DNA from: Agrypnia vestita
Lineage: Eukaryota; Arthropoda; Insecta; Trichoptera; Phryganeidae
Length of the DNA: 64,000 bases
Direction: 5' to 3'
Assembly (NCBI GenBank): GCA_016648135.1
Contig: JADDOH010011143.1
Location: 60,310-124,309, forward strand
Below, piece after piece: positions 1 through 10,158 of the stretch (positions within the stretch are counted from its first letter, which is position 1; each line of letters starts with the position of its first letter). The translations under genes were made by a program, and so were the position numbers. Below the pieces are notes generated by a model that saw only the letters and a list, made by a program, of their open reading frames with translations, was not told where the DNA came from and made no database searches.

Positions 1-500
1 GGTTTAAACTTAATTCCTTTGGCGTTCTCTGGCTGAAGTGTTGCGCAAGCGCCGTCCACGCAGCGCGATATTGCTTCATAATTAATATTCCGGTTGAGAG
101 AAAAAAGCGACGTTATGTCATTCCGCGCGGCGGGAGACCTGGCAAGATGGCGCCTCCCGGGACGCTTCCCGCCAAATTTGACCGAAAACAAATGTTGCGC
201 TTGACGGTTCCTTTCCGTTTATTATTAAGTTATTATCTTTTAGCGCATTGATGGCAAATTTTTTATTGTAACAGAAGTCGCGCATTTTAGCGGGAAACAG
301 CATGTAGCGAAAGTATGTAACGGAGCATGTAGCGAAAATGCGAGACCGCGGAATGCACTTAAAATTAGTGTTATAGTAATATCTAAATATAATAATTTTG
401 TTCGATTTCACGGCTAAAAAAACGAAATCAGACGGCTGGAGAAGGCTCGAACCTCGTCGCGCGGACAGCAACGCGACAGCTAACCGACATATATATACGA
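1..500. other. GC-richer segment, no gene recognised
   Basis: This is the only GC-rich part of the first kilobase. It contains CpG-rich words and an AAGATGGCGCC at 144-154, which resembles the core of a Pho/YY1 site (AAnATGGCG). Both strands were read; no convincing exon or splice pair was seen. It could be promoter-proximal or conserved non-coding DNA, but that is inference from composition only. Confidence 0.25.
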
Positions 501-1068
501 ATGTAGGAGGCGTAAATTAAAACTAAACCGCGAGTAGTATATATAGTATATTTTTGAAGGCGTGTTCGAGGTTCGAGTCGTGTTTATTTTTGTTTTCTTT
601 CATTTCGTTTTTTGCCGGGAATTTCAGGAAGTTACGGTCTTACGAGACAGACAGATAACGAAATGATTATATTAAGATTAAGAGCAGGGTTTGGTTTGTC
701 GACGAAATTTTTATTTCTCGATAAACTTGACAAAATAATCTAATATAGATTTTTGATGAATGATCAGCGTATATTTGTACGACTCAATACTTTGAGCATA
801 ATCAATACATAATTTTGTCTCTATTTCAGTTTTTAAGTATAACTTCTACCGCGCGTAAATGAGTAGGTACATCGACGAATTTTTTTGGATGAATTTTCGT
901 AATGAACCAGATAAAGAAAAGGAATGTGTAAAATAATGAACCTAATATTGTTACTAGCGTTCGATAATCGATAAATTTCGGACAGAATATGTTGCCAGAG
1001 CGTAACATTCTAGTGTTTTGCTGCTTCAAAGAAATTTTCCGTTTTATCACAGATATCGTATCATACGG
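501..1068. other. AT-rich intergenic or intronic DNA
   Basis: No coding or structural signal was found. The stretch at 400-430 and 600-665 shares words (cacggctaaaaaa, agacagacagataacg) with the repeat at 5255-5420, so it probably holds an old fragment of that dispersed repeat. Confidence 0.3.
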
Positions 1069-1280
1069 GGTGTCTCATTGCTAGTAGCAAAAACTTCCTT
1101 TCGGGAGTCTCGGAAAAGTTTTCTTTATACAATTTTGAATAGAAAATATTCTTTGCCCCTTGGCTCAATTATCGACGGTTACGGAGATAAGCCACGTTAA
1201 AGTTTGCATTAGAATATTTTCTATTCAAAATTAAATTAAGAAGACTTCCTCGAAGTTTTTGCTACTAGATAATAGGCACC
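1069..1280. repeat. Foldback repeat with ~75 bp inverted arms
   Basis: The left arm (about 1069-1155, starting gggtgtctcattgctag) is repeated inverted at about 1211-1280 (ending ctactagataataggcacc), with one imperfect stretch. Matching end words occur at 36177-36210 and 40340-40390, so this is a dispersed family. No coding capacity; best read as a MITE-like or foldback element. Confidence 0.6.
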
Positions 1281-2049
1281 TATACAATATACATATACAT
1301 TTATATGTACAGACACAAGTTCCTATCAAACTGTACGTTTATTGTTTCAGGTTATGCCAATTCTGATACACTTGTGTAAACATTATTCATATTATTTATA
1401 AGTGTTTATTTATGTTATGTCTGGGTCATTGCAGCTTTATCTTTAGCACACATTCTACTATATGTTTAGTGATATCATAAAAAATTAAATCCATTTCACA
1501 TATCATACATACTATTCACCATTTGACACTAAATTTCTACGTTATCAAACATAAATATTACATCAAACTGTGTTTAAAACAAAAATGACGTTCTCCTAGT
1601 GATTTAGCAAGTTAGTCCTATTTTCATAGCACAAGCTTTTACTTTAGTTTGAAAATAGTTAGATGCAATATAGGCATACTTATTTGGTTTTCGCGTCTCT
1701 ATTAACATACCTATATGCATATGCATATTGTGGTACAACGCATATACGCACAGTTTTGATTTTTTAACATTAATTTAAATTTACTTGTATAAATACACAC
1801 TTGGTTAAAAATGTGAAACAATTTTTTTATTGCTTCAACATTCCACTCTACGAAAATACACTCTGTATAATGATTTATAGCTCGCTTAGCGCTCAATACT
1901 CTGCTCTCCTTTACTCGCCTTCAAGACGAATTTCTGAATGATATCTCATCTACATATACGCGCTGTTACATTAATTTGACGTATTACTCTTACTGCTCTG
2001 ATGATTTCGCCTGCCAACGAGACTTTAAGCTATCTAGATAGTTTTTACT
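1281..2049. other. AT-rich DNA, nothing recognised
   Basis: Read on both strands; only short chance open frames. Confidence 0.4.
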
Positions 2050-2420
2050 TATTTCTTGGATATCATCATCATCTTCATCCCCTTGTCCTGTTAAGGTCGG
2101 AGGACCAAAGACTCGATTAGGTACTTACGTATGAGTTACCCAGTCCACACGCAAACTGTTTTAACTAACTTAATCTGGGGCGACCCACCGGTCGCCTTCC
2201 TTCCAGGTTTGCCAGGAGGATACTTCTTGATACTCGTTCCCCTGGAATTCTTAGCACGTGACCAAGCTACCCCATTTGTGATTTTTCTATGCGTTGGAGC
2301 AGGGGTTCCATGCCAAGTGTGTGCCTTATATCAGCACTACTCACTCTGTCCATCAGTGTGACTCCCGCTATCCCCTTTAGAAAACTCATATCTGCAGCTT
2401 GGATCTTTGCTCTCATTCTC
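2050..2420 (-). pseudogene. LINE reverse transcriptase C-terminal remnant
   Basis: On the minus strand the frame running down from about 2420 reads peptides typical of the C-terminus of insect non-LTR retrotransposon proteins: a MDRVSSADIRHTLGMEP block, then LGHVLRIPGERVSRSIL, then LEGRRPVGRPRLS. Two in-frame stops break it (one just before LGH, one after PRLS). A short (ATC)n tract at 2064-2078, the complement of a GAT tail, lies at the expected 3' end. Non-functional fragment of a LINE in the intron or intergenic space. Confidence 0.7.
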
Positions 2421-2520
2421 TCTTATTAGGGTGAGCCTGTTCGCAGATTTGAAAACAGTCAGTTTTGTTTTGACGCTTAGCTCGGATTTTCTTATATCTG
2501 CACTATATAGAGAACGTAGA

Positions 2521-2720
2521 ACGCCGGCCGGCCTATATATAAAGTTGGGTATCTTTCTCCTTCTTCTTATGTTGCCATCTCCTGTCGGAGGCTGGCGATC
2601 ATTCTGGCGAATACGTCTTTATTTCGAACAACTCAGTCGAGTTACACTTATACCAGTCCCTCAAGTAACGCAGCCATACCATTTATTTCCCCTTATGAGT
2701 TGGTTTAGGATATCCTTCAA
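2521..2720 (-). repeat. LINE 3' end fragment
   Basis: Minus-strand sequence ends in a purine-rich run (aagaagaag-type) after an ATGATCGCCAGCCTCCGAC block. This layout resembles the 3' tails of the LINE fragments elsewhere in the window (61.6 kb, 31.19 kb). Its overlapping 107-codon plus-strand frame has no family resemblance and is taken as chance. Confidence 0.4.
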
Positions 2721-2740
2721 TTTTATGTAAATTAATACTT

Positions 2741-3150
2741 AATAAAAAGGTGATATATTTATACGCTACAAACTTTTATCTTAATTGATTATATTCATTG
2801 GAAGTTTACAATCTTTTGAGCACCGTAATATCTGAACATTAAATAATTTTACGAGACTTTGGTCACTCAATGTCTTATGTCTGCCCGATTTCCATCATCA
2901 GGTCGTCGGCACCTGAACAAAAATTAGCAAATAAAATTATGCATATTTTAAACGAACCTCCATAACCATTATGTGTGTAATTTGCATTTTAATACGAAAG
3001 CCATAATAATTCTACTTCATCCCGTATTTTTTGTACTTAAACGAAAACTATTTGCATAAAAATTAACTAAAAATGAAATGTTGAAAGTCTAGACTTCATA
3101 CTGTTTTTGAAAAGAATTAAAGTTTTTCCGAAAATAATGAGCGGTTTTAA
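2741..3150. other. AT-rich DNA with a short GC-rich repeat word
   Basis: Only 2880-2925 stands out, a GC-richer block with CATCATCAGG on the plus strand that looks like a fragment of a dispersed repeat. Nothing else seen. Confidence 0.3.
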
Positions 3151-3552
3151 TCTATACTAATATGTAAACGTAAACTTTTTAGGTTTGGATGTAGGAGATA
3201 ATCTCCGAAACTACTTATGTGATTTCAAAAATACTTTCACCAATATTTAGAATGGACTTTCAGGGTGGACATAGGCTGTTTATTATCCCGTTAAAATAAA
3301 AGGGCTTTTCGTGGTGATCTATTTTACAACAAATGCGATGCGTTTTTACGAACGCTGCCGTAACGGTAAGAGATATTTAAAAAATTCTAAAGAGAAATGT
3401 AGAGTTCTATAAGTTATATAAAAAACTCCGCGATGATATATACATTCTACATATATCTTTATGTTAAGGTTAATACACAAATTGATAAAATATGACTAAA
3501 AGTTACTAAAATCTACGCGAAGCCTACTACGAAGCCGCGGGGGCAAAACTAG
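3151..3552 (+). mobile_element. Helitron-like non-autonomous element
   Basis: Begins A|TCTATACTAATATG and ends ...CTAG|T, fitting the Helitron rule of 5' TC, 3' CTRR and insertion between A and T. A GC-rich stretch sits just before the 3' end. The interior matches two other copies in reverse orientation (28212-28626 and 37475-37840), including the blocks aatggactttcagggtgg and gaacgctgccgtaacgg. No Rep/helicase coding, so non-autonomous. Confidence 0.6.
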
Positions 3553-4215
3553 TACTATACAATTTTTAATGTTGCTTTTGTGGATATATCTATTTGTTCA
3601 GTTGTGTATATTTTATAACAAAGAATCAGTTTTATTTATTTATTATGTCAGGCATATAACTTGCATTACAAATTATGCATAAAAATAGGATTGATATAAT
3701 AATTACTTGTATTTTTTTGCGCGTACATAAACTCAGGCAGCGCGCACCTCATTACGCATGACATTATGTATATACTTGACATTTTTGCTTAAGTAGATTG
3801 ATTAAACCTTTTATTAAATCATTAAAATGAACATTATTATTTTAATATATTTTTTTACATTTTTGCACGGATATCTATAATAATTGCTTCCGTTTGAATG
3901 ATATAACGTCATCCACTAAACCGGAAAAGCACTATAATACAGTAAAAGAGTGTAGCAAGCGGGGTACCGAATGTAGCGTTTTCCTAAGCAATAATGCTAT
4001 TACGCTTCATTTTTTAAATACTATCAAATGGTGTAAACTAAAATCAAATGGATGTTAAGCCAATGATAGGTTCCAGTAAAGAACAACGCGCGCTCGTGCG
4101 CGCGGGTATTTAGATCTTTCTCTCCTGACAGGCTCCAGGTACACATACATATACATATAAATATACAATGCACCTTTCACAATTATAATTAATTACTTTT
4201 AAATGATGTATTTTT
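3553..4215. other. AT-rich DNA with a CG palindrome
   Basis: Contains a CGCGCG-(6 nt)-CGCGCG palindrome at 4087-4104 and an (AT/CA)-rich run near 4141-4170. No gene seen. Confidence 0.35.
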
Positions 4216-4216
4216 A

Positions 4217-4400
4217 TATCATCATCATCATCATCACTATTGGCTCTATAACAAATGGCGGGTCTTGGTCTCCTCAATAATTTTTCTCCACTCTCTAAAG
4301 AGTGCTATCTCTCCAGTTCTGGATTTCCAAGACAGATGTATCATTGGAGACATTGTGTTCAGCAATGACTTCGGTGACAATGCCTCCTTGTGTTCTAAAA
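4217..4400 (-). pseudogene. LINE C-terminal remnant with (ATC)n tail
   Basis: Reading down from about 4390 on the minus strand gives LEIQNWRDS and, after a frameshift, EWRKIIEETKTRHLL. This matches the intact tail at 61062-61274 (LELRNWRELALDRDEWRKIIEEAKTHQGL). A (ATC)n run at 4219-4236 marks the 3' tail on the opposite strand. Same LINE lineage as 23561 and 61005. Confidence 0.65.
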
Positions 4401-5115
4401 TGTTCTGTTATCCTCGTCACATGATGAACCACAAATTTTAAATGAGTATTCATTTTCCAGGTAAACTGGAATTTTCTTATACCTGATTTCTACATTTATT
4501 TTTTCGGGCGTTTCTTGACGCATGTGATACCATTTGACGCACATTATCGTCACGAAAATATTGAAACTTTATGTACAAAAGCATGTCACGCGATCGGATA
4601 TACATATTATTATATAATATAGCGTTCTCAGAATTAAAAAGTGCGTGCTGTGTATTCTATAGATAAAATCGGGTTTATCCAAGTAAATATAGGTATTATC
4701 ACGATGGGAGGGAAATTTCCTAATCTAGTAAATGACCAAAGTATTAGCTTTTTGATTTTATTATTATTACTCCTTATAACACCATTATTCACCGTTTTCT
4801 AGCCACAGGAAGCCTTCCTAAGTATCCCCACTATTTTCTGCCTATTTTTATTCGCTGCAACGAATTTGTTGATTTCGTCGAAATGGCGCCAGATGATGCC
4901 ATAAACAAATAATATAATTATGGCGATATTCGCTAGATGTCACAAAATTAAAATCAATATATTCTTATGATAAATTTCACCAAAAGTATAATGAAATTTA
5001 TATTATAATAAAAATAAAAATATTATAAATAATCAAATAAAATTTGTCAATAAATTCCCTCCCACGATAACTAATCCGTCTATACTTGAAAACTAATTTT
5101 AGTACATTTTTTATC
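4401..5115. other. AT-rich DNA, nothing recognised
   Basis: No exon-like frame. May include decayed PLE sequence upstream of the motif at 5116, but no endonuclease peptide could be read. Confidence 0.35.
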
Positions 5116-5143
5116 CTGATGAAGGGAGCATAGCTCTTGAAAC
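5116..5143 (+). ncRNA. Hammerhead-ribozyme-like core motif
   Basis: CTGATGA (5116-5122), one unpaired A, a 6 bp stem (5124-5129 with 5133-5138, two G-T pairs, ATA loop) and GAAAC (5139-5143). This is the order of a hammerhead core (CUGANGA, stem II, GAAA). The extra A after CUGANGA departs from the canonical core but is shared with the other copies in this window. Stem III and stem I partners are not convincing here, so activity is doubtful. Probably a relic of a Penelope-like element. Confidence 0.45.
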
Positions 5144-5254
5144 ATAAAGAGAATTTGAAAAGTTTGATGAAAAAATATATAGTGTATTTGGATTAATTAT
5201 AATTATTTATCTACGTAAATACAGTAACATACATTTTATTCCTATCTAATTATA

Positions 5255-5420
5255 ATAATTTCGTTATCTGTCCGTTTGTCTTTCCCCGTTACTTCACGTA
5301 ACTTCCGTAATTTCGTTTGTTTTCACGGCTAAAAAAAAACTAAACGGCCGGAGATGGGGCATGAACTACGGGAAACGATAGCGATGTTGCTACCGCTGCC
5401 TCTCTGCGGGCCGCCTAAAA
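5255..5420. repeat. Dispersed repeat beginning with (GTCT/GTCC)-rich block
   Basis: The block cgttatctgtccgtttgtc followed by cacggctaaaa is shared in part with 395-430/600-665 and, for the GTCTGTC part, with 16540-16590, 17935-18000 and 19485-19525. Appears to be the 5' part of a widespread non-coding repeat. Confidence 0.4.
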
Positions 5421-6135
5421 GATACTATAACTATATTTAAGTAACAAGGTAACAACTATTTAAGTTTATTATAAACTTCAGTGCCTCTTATCAAGGTATT
5501 GCAAAGAAAATGTGTCGTTGACTGAATTTATTTTTTATCTTACGTGTAGTGAATTTATTGTTTGTGGTGGCATGACACTGATTTACGGGTACACGTACGG
5601 CACTAGTGATATCGTAGGAAATATTGTCTTTTGCCTAGTCGTCTGACATCGAGCGAAGCGCACTCTTCGAAAGGTCAGATGGATACCTGTAGCGTTTTTA
5701 TGTAAAACACGCATAATAGATTTTTGAGCCTTGACTCAGGATCATGATGACATTTCGCCTCTCCCCTAACGTGGGCAGTCCATATATACAAATATAGACT
5801 GACATAAAATATAATATTATGGATACGAGTATTAGTAACCAACACTATATATTTTCTTCAATAAAATTGCAAAATGACTTTGTGGTAACATTGCTTATAT
5901 TTATAACAAGAAAACCAACTAACTTAATGAATTATCAACATGTTTCTGCTCCAATGGTCCCCTACATCACGATACAAAAATTAAAAGTATAGCCATTGAC
6001 AAAATAAAAATATAATAAATATATGGGAGATGAATGACTAATTAAGACCTAATGTGAAAACAATTTTAAAAGGTAACTATTGACAAAAAGGACAAACTAT
6101 TGACATAAACAGGCAAAATATAAGATTTTTTGAGT
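5421..6135. other. AT-rich DNA, nothing recognised
   Basis: Both strands read; no gene or structured repeat recognised apart from scattered A/T runs. Confidence 0.4.
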
Positions 6136-6139
6136 GTTT

Positions 6140-6335
6140 CTAGGACATAAAACCTTTCATATGGCTGGCTTAATTGATAAATTTACTCAATTTAACGTTT
6201 TACAGTTTCCTAAAATGTAATAGAGGTGGTGGTCAATCATGGGTGGAATTGTGAACGTTAAATTGTGTAAAGTGGTTACTCGAGCCAGCCATATGACAGG
6301 TCGTAAGCCCTAAAAACACCCAAAAAGACTTCCAC
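6140..6335. repeat. Foldback element, family B
   Basis: Left arm around 6160-6205 (ggctggcttaattgataaat ... aacgtt) is inverted at about 6252-6292 (aacgttaaattgtgtaaag ... gagccagcc). The same arm sequence occurs at 9.1, 14.9, 19.6, 36.0-36.5 and 63.1-63.3 kb. Non-coding MITE-like family. Confidence 0.6.
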
Positions 6336-6340
6336 GCCTA

Positions 6341-6392
6341 CATAATTTGCCAAATAAATAAGCTTTGGCTCTGTGTTATTTGGCAAATTATG
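6341..6392. repeat. Perfect 17 bp inverted repeat
   Basis: 6341-6357 (cataatttgccaaataa) is exactly complementary to 6376-6392, with an 18-base loop. It adjoins the family B foldback and may be its border with another element. Confidence 0.7.
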
Positions 6393-6509
6393 GTGAACAC
6401 TGATGGAATATTCTAGTGCGACGAGTTAGTGCGAATGACGGAATATTGTTCCAGCTAATGTTTGTGTCCAGTGACTTTAATTTTAATTGTTTTAAAATGT
6501 TTCACTTCG

Positions 6510-6960
6510 TTCTCAACCGCGGCTTATCCGTCTTCTGACAAAATATTCTCTGTACATATTATTGAAGATATCAGAAGGCAGTAGGTTAGCCTTGTTGGTC
6601 CTTCGAAGGGCGGCGATGAGAAATTATTAACCCTTACGCTCGTGGTCTTGTGTACATACAGGTTTTGTATTAGGACTATCAGCTGTGAAGGGACCCCTAT
6701 TTCCGTAGGATTTGCCAAAGATATCCCCATTTGACGTAGCCTTTGGCTTTTTTCTATTATGCTCTCGGCTTCATTCTATTATTTGGCGGACGTTAGGGAT
6801 TTACTCTCTCGTACCTTTTTCCTTCACGAAAACAGCCTTTTCTGCTGGTATTTTCCAATAAGGGTAACTTTGCAGTCTTTGTTTAATTATATCGTTGGCC
6901 TATTTCTCACCCCACGTAAGACAAGTCTTTCAAAATCTTCAGGGAAGAGATAAAGTTTAA
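6510..6960 (-). pseudogene. LINE reverse transcriptase domain remnant
   Basis: The minus strand from about 6960 down reads, with stops and shifts, the fingers/palm region of an insect LINE reverse transcriptase: YWKIPAEKAVFVKEKGTRE, IPNVRQIIE, SREHNRKK, then EIGVPSQLIVLIQNLY and a corrupted RQGC-type block (LTYCLLISSIICTENIL). The YVDD-bearing part is absent. It is the only RT core, rather than C-terminal tail, seen in the window. Clearly non-functional. Confidence 0.75.
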
Positions 6961-8255
6961 TATTTATTTTCCATTCTTAGATCCAATATTCTTGCATCCA
7001 TCGGTACTAATAAACTAAATATGTATTTGATAAATCCACTTGATAAACAAGCAAACATAACTGACTTGTTACTTTGACTTGCTTGGAATTATAATTAGCT
7101 GTGAATAAAAACGATCTACGTGCTACAGAAAAATACATTTTCATAGATTTTCGAGCTATATATCTTTACTTATATAATTGTAAAAAATCATTTTGGCATC
7201 ATTATATAATATTAATAAAAATAAAACACTTTGTTTAAACCGCTATTTATTGATACTGTACCTTCATTAGGATACAATATATAATAAGAATTTACACATA
7301 AACGAAAAAACAAAAAATCAATATAAATGATTTGAATAATTAATTAGAAACTAATGTAAAAACAAAATTAAAACAGTAACTATTTGTAAAAACGATTTGG
7401 TTATTTATAATATTCAATTTTCTATTAACACATTTTCTAATTTCTAATTTATCTAACTGTGGTCCTATGTTTTTTGTTTATAAAATTTGAAAACCCTTCT
7501 TAATTTCAAAATATTGGTTTGTTTCCAAAAGTTCAAGTTTCACCATAGTCAATAGCTATTCAAACTATTCTATTCTATTCAAATTTCTACTTAATGATTG
7601 CAGTCAATACAAATTAATTTATAATTTGTAAACGCACCATTTATTGAAAATATCGTCTTTATTTTTATTACTTAATATATAATTATATAATTTTTTATAA
7701 GTATAGTAGAGAAAGCTGGTTGCAAAGAATTTGAGAAGTTTTAATTCTAGAATTTGAATTGTAACGTGAATGTGTATTGAAATTCGGGAAACACAAATTG
7801 GAATTTAATAAAATTAAAGCTATCGTGACTGAAAATAGGACTTGCTGGCATGTGCGATGAGTAAAAATCCAATTGAATCTACCTATATGTATATTTATTT
7901 AAAAAATAACTTTAAAATGGCCGATTGAAAAGTTTGTCTATGGTAGTTAAATCACTTTACCTCGCCGTCGTCGATAATACATATAATATTATACACTCAT
8001 GATATATCTTCATCGCGCGGAGATAAGGTCACACGAAATGCCAGCGATCCGATATGGACCCCGGTGTGTTGATAATCGTGACGGAAAATATTAAATATTC
8101 CTTGCGTGCCCGCCCATAACGACGGGTTCTGTAAGCACCAATCTTAGCATACGTGTAATAAATTGAATGAATGGAACTAATTAAGTTTATCTCGACAAAT
8201 GTTAATGAATACGATGAAAACGAATGACTCTTTCGATTTTGTTTGTAAATTGCCC
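6961..8255. other. AT-rich DNA, one GC-richer patch
   Basis: Mostly A/T-rich sequence without frames. 8015-8155 is GC-richer and unique in the window; the word ttcatcgcgcggag in it recurs at 49512. No gene found. Confidence 0.35.
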
Positions 8256-8260
8256 TTTTT

Positions 8261-8795
8261 ACTCCCTTTATATTAACTCATAGCGTCTGCTTGCTTGCTT
8301 GCCGGCTTGCCGGGTGAAAAAACTTTGGATCGATTTTTAACCCTTTTCTCGTGATCCAATCCAAAGAGCTGAAACCTTGCAAGCAGACTCGTGGCGACGA
8401 TCAGGAAGATCTATCGAATTTTCGTTAAAAAAATTAATAATTGTAGTATAATTTCGGATTTTTAGAAATTTTAATGGTTTTTTCAAATTGGAATCATTAC
8501 AAAAGTTTGATTATTAGCAACGGCGGCCCGATAACGTTGCGGAATATTCTATAAATTTGAATTACTCCGTCGGTATACATAATAGGTACTTCACTACGAA
8601 TTTCGAAAATCTAAATTGACTGATGAAGTGATGAAGCATGAAGTGTCTTATCAAAGCTCAAAACATCTGACATTTTAGAAATATATTAAATTACTGTAAG
8701 TTTAGTGTTATTTTATATGTTTTAATTCGTCTTTAATTGTTGTTATATTTTACAAAGAAAGGGAGTATAATAAAAACTTGGTTTTTATGGGTTAG
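8261..8795 (+). repeat. Dispersed ~0.5 kb repeat, family A copy 1
   Basis: Starts ACTCCCTTTATATTAACTC after a T run and ends ...AAAGGGAGTATAATAAA ... GGGTTAG before a T run. Shares a diagnostic block (gcttgcttgcttgcc, tttggatcgattttt, ccaatc..gctgaaac) with four other copies. The 9 bp ACTCCCTTT/AAAGGGAGT ends are inverted but subterminal at the 3' side. No protein. Class unknown: SINE-like or DNA-element derived. Confidence 0.75.
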
Positions 8796-8801
8796 TTTTT
8801 T

Positions 8802-9087
8802 ACTCCCTTTATTTTTAACTCGTAGCGTCTGCTTGCTTGTCTGTCGAAAAAACTTTGGATCGATTTTTAACCCTTTTCCCGTGATCCAATCGAGCTGAAA
8901 CTTTGCAAGCAGACTCGCGGCGACGATAAAAATGATCCAACAAATTTTCGTTTAAAAATTAATAATTATAGTATTATTTTGGATTTTTCGAAATTTTTAT
9001 GACTCCCTTTCGTATTGTCGCCCGACTCAAGCCCGACGCGTGGGGTAAGCGCCAAACCTGTTTCAACTAGTAAATGAGAAAGGGAGT
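8802..9087 (+). repeat. Family A copy 2, shortened, directly abutting copy 1
   Basis: Begins ACTCCCTTTATTTTTAACTC only six T residues after copy 1 ends, giving a head-to-tail pair. The second half is replaced by a GC-rich stretch (9002-9070) that itself starts ACTCCCTTTCG, then ends AAAGGGAGTATAATAAA. Either an internally rearranged copy or a second related family inserted. Confidence 0.6.
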
Positions 9088-9117
9088 ATAATAAATTTTT
9101 TATTTGCAAATAATTTA

Positions 9118-9320
9118 TAATTAAATTAAGAAAAAATATAGAAGTCTCACAGAGACGAAGTTATGCATATGAAAAAGGGGATGGAAGTCTTTTTTTTATA
9201 AGATGGTCCAGAGCTTACAACCTCCTGTATGAGCTGGCTTAATTCACAATGTTGCGTTTACCAATTCCATCGTGAGAAAGTTGTATAAATGTTCCAAATT
9301 GGAATCTTTCATATATTTGG
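9118..9320 (+). repeat. Family B arm
   Basis: Carries the family B arm (gaagtctcacagagacgaag ... gagctggcttaa ... atgttgcgtttaccaa). No inverted partner close by, so a half element. Confidence 0.6.
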
Positions 9321-9948
9321 GACTATGCTAGAGACATCTATAGTCTTTTCTGATGAAATTAGTATACATAGTTCTTTACAGCTAGTAATGATACTTCTAT
9401 ATTTGTAATTTAATCATGTAGATTTGTAATTAATGAATATTGAATATAGGCTGAATATAGGCTTCCCTCTGAGTATAAAATATGTACAAAGATGAACTAA
9501 ACTAAAACCTTCCTAGGAGAGGGTTTTACTTTAGGCATGTCTTTTAGGTTACAAATATTTTTGAAAAAAAATCGAAATTAAAAATTTATCTGACAGAATA
9601 GCATGATATATAAAAAAAACTAGTATCTGATAATAATTGTGATCGGGATATTACGAAATACAAACATAATATCTTTTATTTCGATTTTTTTTCAAAACAT
9701 ATGTTCATGTAAAAGTCATAATTCATTGTATTTACTGTACGCACCTTCTGTAAAGTACATAGATTAGCTTTGTTATACCTACCCTATAATTCAAATAAAT
9801 AAATAATGAAACGCGCGTTTCAAATGAGCGGAACATTTAAATTAAAAATACGTCTTCATCTTCCTCACTTTCGTTTTCTTCTGATAACGACACCAAGTAA
9901 ACATGTTTTTAAATTTACATCTCCCACAAAAAAATTGGAAGACTCGCA
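9321..9948. other. AT-rich DNA, nothing recognised
   Basis: Only short frames. An imperfect inverted pair (cgaaattaaaaa / atttcgattttttttc, 9571-9690) suggests another small foldback. Confidence 0.3.
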
Positions 9949-10158
9949 TTAGATAGATAGCTCTCTGTCAACAACGGTTCCATCAACTCCTGAAAAGCCT
10001 GTGACACCGTGACTTAACAGATTATACAAATCGATAATGCCATTACATTTTGGCAGCCTCATTGGCATGATCGATTGACGCGATAAACCGAGAATTTTTG
10101 ATTTCTTATTATTTTCAATATTTTTTGTACAACTCCATTTTTTGCCCGTATGTGACAT
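9949..10158 (-). CDS. Unrecognised 69-codon open frame
   Basis: ATG to stop on the minus strand, basic in its first half (KNIENNKKSK) and with a more protein-like second half (MRLPKCNGIIDLYNLLSHG). No family is recognised, no splice context is clear and no neighbour supports it. It may be the tail of a decayed element or pure chance; listed because its composition differs from the surrounding AT-rich frames. Confidence 0.15.
   Translation of the reverse strand: MSHTGKKWSCTKNIENNKKSKILGLSRQSIMPMRLPKCNGIIDLYNLLSHGVTGFSGVDGTVVDRELSI

Noticed and set aside
2407..2730. 107-codon plus-strand open frame
   Set aside because: Overlaps LINE sequence whose coding sense is the minus strand.
2895..2905. 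CTGATGA on the minus strand (possible hammerhead core)
   Set aside because: Followed by TGGAAATCGGG with no stem and no GAAAC; part of another repeat.
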